Shown in pieces: positions 58,867 through 64,000 of a stretch of DNA of 64,000 bases. Source of the DNA: Ilyobacter_A sp963675185 (GTDB taxonomy: Bacteria; Fusobacteriota; Fusobacteriia; Fusobacteriales; Fusobacteriaceae); the NCBI GenBank assembly GCA_963675185.2, contig CAXXOH010000002.1:558001-622000 (forward strand), in the 5' to 3' direction. The position numbers were made by a program, and so were the translations under genes. Each line of letters opens with the position of its first letter. Position 1 is the first letter of the stretch. The notes under the pieces are model-generated. The model was not told where the DNA came from. It made no database searches and worked only from the letters and a program-made list of their open reading frames with translations.

Positions 58867-60585
58867 TCAGGCCTTTAAATCCAGAAACTTAAAGTTACTT
58901 ACGTCAAAAATTCCCTTGTCGGTCAGCCTTATTTCCGGTATCACAGGTAGGGAAATAAACGACAAGGTCAAAAAAGGGTTAAAATTTCCGTTACCCATAA
59001 TTTTTTCTGTCTTTTCATGCAGCTTTTTCAAATTTTTCACCACCTCGCTTGGGGTTTTTCCGGTAATGAGCCCTCCTATTTCGAGTTTTAATGACGCTTC
59101 TACTCTCCCGTCAACACACAGGGCTATCCCCCCTCCTATTCTCCTCACCTCGTTTAAGGCCTTTACTAGATCTCCGTCATCTGCCCCAACCGCTATTACA
59201 TTATGTGAGTCATGGGATACACTTACCGCTATAGCCCCATTTTTCAATCCAAAGCCTTTAACTATACCCTTTCCTATGTTGCCACTGTTTTTATGCCTTT
59301 CCACCACCAACATCTTCAATTGGTCCCTTTCCACTGATATTTGAAACTCCCCTCTTTTTATGCACACCTCTTCTACAACATGCCTAGTCTCTAACCTGTT
59401 TGGGATTATCTCTATTATATTGGCTTTATCTCCCACATCAACGCCTATACTTATGTCCGCTTTTGAAATTTCACCAAAGTTCATCGATGAGGCAAGTTTT
59501 TCCGGCACAGAGCAATAGTTGTCAGACTTCTTAATGCATTCTCCGTTTTCCGCCACCAGCTCTCCGTTTTTGAATACCTTTTCAATGCTCACCTTCTCCA
59601 AGTCTGAAACTATTATGAAGTCGGCCCTGTAGCCGGGCGCCACAGCCCCTCTGTCTTTTAAACCATAACACTCCGCACTATTCAGGCTGGCCATTTGATA
59701 AGCAATGACAGCCGGAACCCCTGCTTCTATAGCTGTCCTCACAGCACAGTCCACGCTACCCTCTTCTATCAGATGGTCCAAGTGCTTGTCATCGGTGCAG
59801 ATACATAGCCTCCTGCTGTTTGAAGGTGTAACCACTTTGGATATTTCGCGGATGTTTTTGGCTGCTGTCCCCTCCCTTATCATGACATACATACCTCTCC
59901 TAAGCCTCTCTTTTGCCTCCTGAGCGCTTTGGCACTCATGGTCTGTCGTAATACCTGCCGAAGCATAGGCGTTTATCTCGTTTATTCCTAGCCCCGCACC
60001 GTGCCCATCCACTAGCTTCCCTCTTTTTATAGATCCTCCTATTTTACTTAGCATGTCCGGTTCGCAGTTTAGTACTGCAGGATAATTCATCACTTCCCCT
60101 AAACCCAGCACTCTTTCATGAAGATAAAATTCCTCCAAATCCACTGCTGTGAGAATTGCCCCCGAACTTTCGAACAGTGTAGCCGGCACGCAGGATGGCA
60201 ACATCATAAAAATATCTAGTACTGTTTTTTCCGAAGAATCCAGTATATATTTTATGCCATCTTTCCCAGCTACATTGGCTATCTCATGGGGATCGGCTAT
60301 AACTGTTGTCACTCCATGCGGAAGAACTGCATCTGAATACGCTGCCGGTGTTACAAGTGAGGACTCTAGGTGCATGTGGGCATCTATAAATGACGGCGCT
60401 ATATATTTTCCACTACAATCTAACTCATTTTCCCCACTGTACTCGCCCAATCCAACTATATAACCATCCTGTAGGGCTACATCCCCTCTGAAGATTTCCT
60501 GCGTAAACACGTCAACTATGTCTGCATTTTTCAGCACCAGCTGAGCTCTGGTTTTTCCGCTTGCCGCTTCTATAAACTTTTCCAT
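58867..60585 (-). CDS. ade: Adenine deaminase
   Basis: 572 residues, AGGAAAGG upstream. Amidohydrolase with IAPSFIDAHMHLESSLV, HGVTTVIADPHEIANVAG, GLGEVMNYP, HGAGLGINEINAYASAGITTDHE and CICTDDKHLDHL. The C-terminal domain has AVSVSHDSHNVIAVG. It converts adenine to hypoxanthine plus ammonia. Its leader carries an adenine riboswitch, so the substrate controls the enzyme. It lies just downstream of guaA-guaB on the same strand. Confidence 0.96.
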   Translation of the reverse strand: MEKFIEAASGKTRAQLVLKNADIVDVFTQEIFRGDVALQDGYIVGLGEYSGENELDCSGKYIAPSFIDAHMHLESSLVTPAAYSDAVLPHGVTTVIADPHEIANVAGKDGIKYILDSSEKTVLDIFMMLPSCVPATLFESSGAILTAVDLEEFYLHERVLGLGEVMNYPAVLNCEPDMLSKIGGSIKRGKLVDGHGAGLGINEINAYASAGITTDHECQSAQEAKERLRRGMYVMIREGTAAKNIREISKVVTPSNSRRLCICTDDKHLDHLIEEGSVDCAVRTAIEAGVPAVIAYQMASLNSAECYGLKDRGAVAPGYRADFIIVSDLEKVSIEKVFKNGELVAENGECIKKSDNYCSVPEKLASSMNFGEISKADISIGVDVGDKANIIEIIPNRLETRHVVEEVCIKRGEFQISVERDQLKMLVVERHKNSGNIGKGIVKGFGLKNGAIAVSVSHDSHNVIAVGADDGDLVKALNEVRRIGGGIALCVDGRVEASLKLEIGGLITGKTPSEVVKNLKKLHEKTEKIMGNGNFNPFLTLSFISLPVIPEIRLTDKGIFDVSNFKFLDLKA

Positions 60586-60686
60586 ACCTTTCCTCCCGTT
60601 GTATATCGTGTCATTTTATAAAATTATATATTTCAAAAAACAAAAAATGGCCCATCCGAGGCGTACCCTCAAATGAGACCATAAAC

Positions 60687-60711
60687 GGAAAAGAGCACAC
60701 CAACAGTGCTC
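60687..60711 (-). terminator. Riboswitch expression-platform terminator before ade
   Basis: On the minus strand GAGCAC (60706-60711) pairs with GTGCTC (60693-60698), then TTTTCC. It starts at the 3' edge of aptamer stem P1. ACCAACAG of P3 can also pair with CTGTTGGT in the terminator loop, an alternative structure. Confidence 0.75.
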
Positions 60712-60776
60712 CATAATCAACAGATTTTTGCTCTGTTGGTAGAAACTCTTTTCGCATATTAAAAAGATTATATGGA
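60710..60776 (-). ncRNA. Adenine-class purine riboswitch controlling ade
   Basis: The minus strand shows the purine aptamer in order. P1 is TCCATA/TATGGA and J1-2 is TATAA. P2 is TCTTTTT/GAAAAGA with loop AATATGC. J2-3 is GTTTCTAC, P3 is CAACAGA/TCTGTTG with loop GCAAAAA, and J3-1 is ATTA. The J3-1 residue equivalent to position 74 is U, which gives adenine specificity. The loop-loop pairs become G-C and C-G in place of the usual two G-C. P3 is one pair longer than in the xpt and add aptamers. Confidence 0.9.
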
Positions 60777-60791
60777 TCTAATATTTTTATT

Positions 60792-62255
60792 CTATTTGTG
60801 GTAATTAGGAGCTTCTTTTGTGATGCTTATATCGTGAGGATGGCTCTCTTGAAGCCCTGCTCCAGTTATTTTAACGAATTTACCATTGTCTCTCAAATCC
60901 GCAATTGTAGGGGTACCGCAGTATCCCATACCGGCTCTAAGTCCTCCGCAAAGCTGGAATATGACATCGGACAGTTTACCTTTGTAAGGCACTTTCCCTT
61001 CTATTCCTTCTGGAACTAGTTTTTTAGCCTCAGCTTCACTTTGGAAATATCTGTCTTTACTTCCTCTTTGCATAGCTGCAAGTGATCCCATACCAACGTA
61101 TACTTTGAATCTTCTACCATCATAAAGGATCTCTTCCCCAGGTGCTTCCTCAGTACCTGCTAAAAGTCCGCCTGCCATTACGCAGTTGGCACCGGCAGCT
61201 ATAGCCTTTACAACGTCTCCAGAAAGCTTGATTCCTCCGTCAGCTATAACAGGTATTCCGTACTGTTTAGCCAACATGTAAACGTCATTTACAGCTGATA
61301 TTTGAGGTACTCCTACACCGGCTACTACCCTTGTAGTACATATAGATCCAGGTCCTACCCCTACTTTTACTGCGTCTGCACCTGCTTCTATAAGCTCTCT
61401 CGCAGCTTCAGCAGTTACAATGTTCCCCCCTATAACGTCTAGCTTAGGAAAGGCATTTTTTATCTCTCTAACAGTTTCAATTACACCGTTTGAATGTCCG
61501 TGTGCAGAGTCGACAGTTATAACGTCTACGCCTGCTTTTACAAGCGCTGCTACTCTTTCAAGTGTGTCATTTCCTACGCTGACGGCAGCCCCGACTCTAA
61601 GCCTACCTTGTAAGTCCTTACAAGCATTAGGAAACTCCTCTATGTTATCTATATCTTTTATAGTTATTAGCCCTTTTAGCTTCCCATCTTTACCTACAAT
61701 AGGAAGTTTTTCAATTCTATTTTCAAGAAGTACTTCTTTTGCTTGCTCTAGAGTAGTTCCCTCTGGAGCAGTTATAAGGTTGTCCTTCGTCATTATTGAT
61801 TCCACGCTTTTTGAAAGGTCTTTTCTGTACTTAAGATCTCTGTTAGTTATTATCCCAACTAGAGTTCCATCATCTTCTACAACAGGCAGACCTGATATTC
61901 TGTAAGTCCCCATTATCTTGTCAGCATCCTCTAGAGTAGAGTTTCTGCTAAGTATTATAGGGTCTGTTATCATCCCGCTTTCGTTTCTTTTTACCTTGTC
62001 TACTTCGGCAGCCTGCTGTTCTATAGACATATTTTTATGGATGAAACCAATACCACCTTCTCTAGCCAAAGCTATTGCAAGCTTAGCTTCTGTTACCGTA
62101 TCCATAGCCGAGCTTATGAACGGTATGTTCATCTCGATATTTTTAGTAAGTTTTGTTTTTAGGCTAACTTCACTTGGAAGTACATTTGACTTTTGAGGAA
62201 CTAAAAGTACGTCATCAAAAGTAATTGCTTCTTTTATTATCTTCCCGTTTAGCAT
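60792..62255 (-). CDS. guaB: Inosine-5'-monophosphate dehydrogenase
   Basis: 487 residues, AGGAGG upstream. N-terminus EAITFDDVLLVPQKSNVLPSEVSL, tandem CBS domains at about 95-210, catalytic Cys loop GPGSICTTRVVAGVG, IADGGIKLSGD and GMGSLAAM. It oxidises IMP to XMP. It follows guaA by 90 nt, with a terminator-like hairpin between. Its stop is only about 16 nt from the adenine aptamer of ade. Confidence 0.97.
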   Translation of the reverse strand: MLNGKIIKEAITFDDVLLVPQKSNVLPSEVSLKTKLTKNIEMNIPFISSAMDTVTEAKLAIALAREGGIGFIHKNMSIEQQAAEVDKVKRNESGMITDPIILSRNSTLEDADKIMGTYRISGLPVVEDDGTLVGIITNRDLKYRKDLSKSVESIMTKDNLITAPEGTTLEQAKEVLLENRIEKLPIVGKDGKLKGLITIKDIDNIEEFPNACKDLQGRLRVGAAVSVGNDTLERVAALVKAGVDVITVDSAHGHSNGVIETVREIKNAFPKLDVIGGNIVTAEAARELIEAGADAVKVGVGPGSICTTRVVAGVGVPQISAVNDVYMLAKQYGIPVIADGGIKLSGDVVKAIAAGANCVMAGGLLAGTEEAPGEEILYDGRRFKVYVGMGSLAAMQRGSKDRYFQSEAEAKKLVPEGIEGKVPYKGKLSDVIFQLCGGLRAGMGYCGTPTIADLRDNGKFVKITGAGLQESHPHDISITKEAPNYHK

Positions 62256-62324
62256 CTATAACCTCCTGATAGATTTTAAATTTTATATTTAATTTACATT
62301 AATTTATCCAAGTTTTATTTAAAA

Positions 62325-62343
62325 GGCAGACTTACAGTCTGCC
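62325..62343 (-). terminator. Hairpin between guaA and guaB
   Basis: GGCAGACT-GTA-AGTCTGCC on the minus strand followed by TTTTAAAT; the stop codon of guaA overlaps it. It may reduce read-through. Confidence 0.65.
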
Positions 62344-62345
62344 GA

Positions 62346-63884
62346 TTATTCCCATTCAATAGTTGCTGGTGGTTTTGAAGAGATATCATATGTAAGTCTG
62401 TTGATACCATCAACTTCATTTATGATCCTGTTGGACACTTTCTCCAAGAACTCGTAAGGAAGATGTGACCAAGTTGCAGTCATAAAGTCAGTCGTGTCGG
62501 CACTTCTAAGAACAGCTGTGTACTCATATGTTCTTTCATCTCCCATAACACCTACAGATTTGACAGGCAATAACACTACGAAAGCCTGGCTTACTTTCTC
62601 ATAAAGGCCTTCATTTCTAAGCTCCTCTATGAATATGTCGTCTGCTTCCCTTAAAATATCTGCTTTTTCCTTTGTGACCTCTCCTAGTATCCTGATCCCA
62701 AGACCTGGCCCAGGGAATGGATGTCTGTCTATCATGTGGTCGGCAATTCCAAGTTCCCTACCTACTCTTCTAACCTCGTCCTTGAACAACTCTCTAAGAG
62801 GTTCTAATAGTTCGAATTCCATATTTTCAGGAAGTCCGCCTACATTGTGGTGAGATTTTATAGTTGCAGAAGGTCCTTTAACCGACTGGGATTCTATTAC
62901 GTCAGGGTAGATTGTTCCTTGTGCTAGGAAATCCGCATCCTTAAATCTTTTCTTTTGCTCTTCAAAGATCTCTACAAACTCACGTCCGATTATCTTTCTT
63001 TTTTCCTCTGGGTCACTTACCCCTTTTAGTTTTGAAATGAATCTCTCTTCGGCGTTTATGCACTCTATATTCATATGGAAGTGTTCCCCGTAGGCTTCCA
63101 TTACCTTTTCAGCTTCATTTTTCCTCATAAGCCCTGTATCTATGAAGAAACAGCTAAGCTGGTCTCCAATGGCTTTATGTATAAGTACGGCGGCAACAGA
63201 TGAATCTACCCCTCCTGAAAGAGCCAGTATAACTTTTTTGTTCCCAACTTTTTCTCTTATGTTCTTTACGGTATCTTCTATGTAGTTTGTCATCCTCCAG
63301 TTTTTCTCACATTTTGCTATGTTAAATACAAAGTTGCTTAAAAGCTGTTTACCGTAAACCGAATGGGTTACCTCTGGATGAAACTGAACCGCATATATTT
63401 TTCTAACTTCGTCTGCTACAACTGCAACAGATGAGTCTGTGTGTGCTATTTTTTCAAATCCTGGTGCAAGTTTCGTAACGTGGTCGGCGTGACTCATCCA
63501 AACTTGCGTTTTTTCAGGTATACTGTCGAAAATTAATGAATCTTTTTTATCTATAATAAGCTCTGCTTTTCCGAACTCCTGTTTGTCTGCTCTAGCTACC
63601 TCTCCACCCAATAAGTGTGTAGTAAGCTGCATTCCGTAGCATATACCGAGTACCGGAACACCAAGTTCATATACCTTTGGGTCAACTGTAGGTGCATCTT
63701 CTAAATAAACAGAAGCAGGCCCTCCTGACAAGATTATTCCATTAGGCTCCATAGCTTTTATCACTTCTAGATCTGTAAAATAAGGCACTATCTCTGCATA
63801 TACTCCCATTTCCCTTATCCTTCTAGCTATCAGCTGGTTGTACTGAGAACCGAAGTCAAGTATTATGATGCTTCCTTTTTTCAT
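62346..63884 (-). CDS. guaA: GMP synthase (glutamine-hydrolysing)
   Basis: 512 residues. The N-terminal class I amidotransferase has nucleophile VLGICYGMQL and FHPEVTHS. Next is the ATP-pyrophosphatase loop LALSGGVDSSVAA, then the dimerisation domain with DRHPFPGPGLGIRILGEV and the C-terminal PPATIEWE. It converts XMP to GMP. GGAGGG precedes the ATG. It is first in the minus-strand run guaA-guaB-(riboswitch)-ade. Confidence 0.97.
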   Translation of the reverse strand: MKKGSIIILDFGSQYNQLIARRIREMGVYAEIVPYFTDLEVIKAMEPNGIILSGGPASVYLEDAPTVDPKVYELGVPVLGICYGMQLTTHLLGGEVARADKQEFGKAELIIDKKDSLIFDSIPEKTQVWMSHADHVTKLAPGFEKIAHTDSSVAVVADEVRKIYAVQFHPEVTHSVYGKQLLSNFVFNIAKCEKNWRMTNYIEDTVKNIREKVGNKKVILALSGGVDSSVAAVLIHKAIGDQLSCFFIDTGLMRKNEAEKVMEAYGEHFHMNIECINAEERFISKLKGVSDPEEKRKIIGREFVEIFEEQKKRFKDADFLAQGTIYPDVIESQSVKGPSATIKSHHNVGGLPENMEFELLEPLRELFKDEVRRVGRELGIADHMIDRHPFPGPGLGIRILGEVTKEKADILREADDIFIEELRNEGLYEKVSQAFVVLLPVKSVGVMGDERTYEYTAVLRSADTTDFMTATWSHLPYEFLEKVSNRIINEVDGINRLTYDISSKPPATIEWE

Positions 63885-64000
63885 TCTTTCTCTTTCCCTC
63901 CAAATCGAATAATAAAAAAACTGAATACTCCCTTCACCTTCCGCTATGAACGTGAAAGTATGTACCCAGGTTTTTCGTACTACATACCCCCACCCATAGA
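63885..64000 (-). promoter_or_regulatory. Partial 5' leader of guaA with two hairpins
   Basis: On the minus strand GTATGTA and TACATAC can pair around a 16-nt loop, followed by CTTTCAC/GGTGAAG. The leader continues beyond the window. It does not show the purine-riboswitch core, and the class is unknown. Confidence 0.4.

Overview
The window looks like chromosomal DNA of a low-GC, Gram-negative, anaerobic bacterium, most likely a member of the Fusobacteriota close to Ilyobacter, Propionigenium or Psychrilyobacter. That placement is inference. It rests on A+T-rich intergenic DNA and strong Shine-Dalgarno sites, on an OmpA-type lipoprotein (outer membrane), on an anaerobic hybrid-cluster protein with a clostridial-type ferredoxin, and on a pgpH-ybeY-dgkA neighbourhood and short hisG/hisZ pair typical of Firmicutes and Fusobacteria. 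No rRNA, tRNA, CRISPR array or prophage was seen.

Layout. 1-5.96 kb: minus-strand histidine operon hisZ-G-D-B-H-A-F (hisF cut by the window edge) behind a promoter, a 15-residue leader peptide with five consecutive His codons, and an intrinsic attenuator. 6.1-10.1 kb: a DsrE-like protein, a decayed spore-photoproduct-lyase-like gene, holA, hemolysin III, MgtC and rpsT. 10.4-16.4 kb: a DinG-type helicase with an N-terminal JAMM/RadC-like domain, then pgpH, ybeY and a DgkA-PAP2 fusion. 16.4-17.9 kb: an IS4-family insertion sequence inside the dgkA terminator, with a 10-bp target duplication and an amber codon in its transposase. 18.0-25.9 kb: an unusual array of three ammonium transporters and six PII proteins. 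26.7-29.3 kb: OmpA-like lipoprotein and an hcp-ferredoxin pair behind a 20-bp palindrome. 29.6-38.6 kb: FAH-family hydrolase plus AEC transporter, a thermonuclease-like protein, 5-oxoprolinase pxpABC, a DUF4250 protein, a TtcA-like protein and a repeat protein. 38.8-50.7 kb: plus-strand genes for a lipase-like protein, an EF-P family protein, a Na/Pi symporter with Pho-box-like repeats, a secreted nuclease/phosphatase, MATE, thiN, iadA, a thioesterase, a uracil permease, an SDR and a SuhB-like phosphatase. 50.8-53.8 kb: an ArsR-regulated heavy-metal ATPase. 54.1-56.0 kb: a broken GH15 glucoamylase. 56.0-58.8 kb: hom and asd. 58.9-63.9 kb: guaA-guaB, then an adenine riboswitch and ade.

Themes. 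Nitrogen and amino-acid economy dominates: His, Thr/Met precursor and purine synthesis, ammonium uptake under PII control, and salvage of 5-oxoproline, isoaspartyl peptides, adenine and uracil. The most distinctive features are the tripled Amt/PII array with two PII classes (one carrying a conserved CX4C pair), a shared leader element before two amt genes, and an adenine riboswitch whose kissing-loop pair has flipped in a compensatory way. Two enzyme genes (SPL-like and GH15) are decaying in place.
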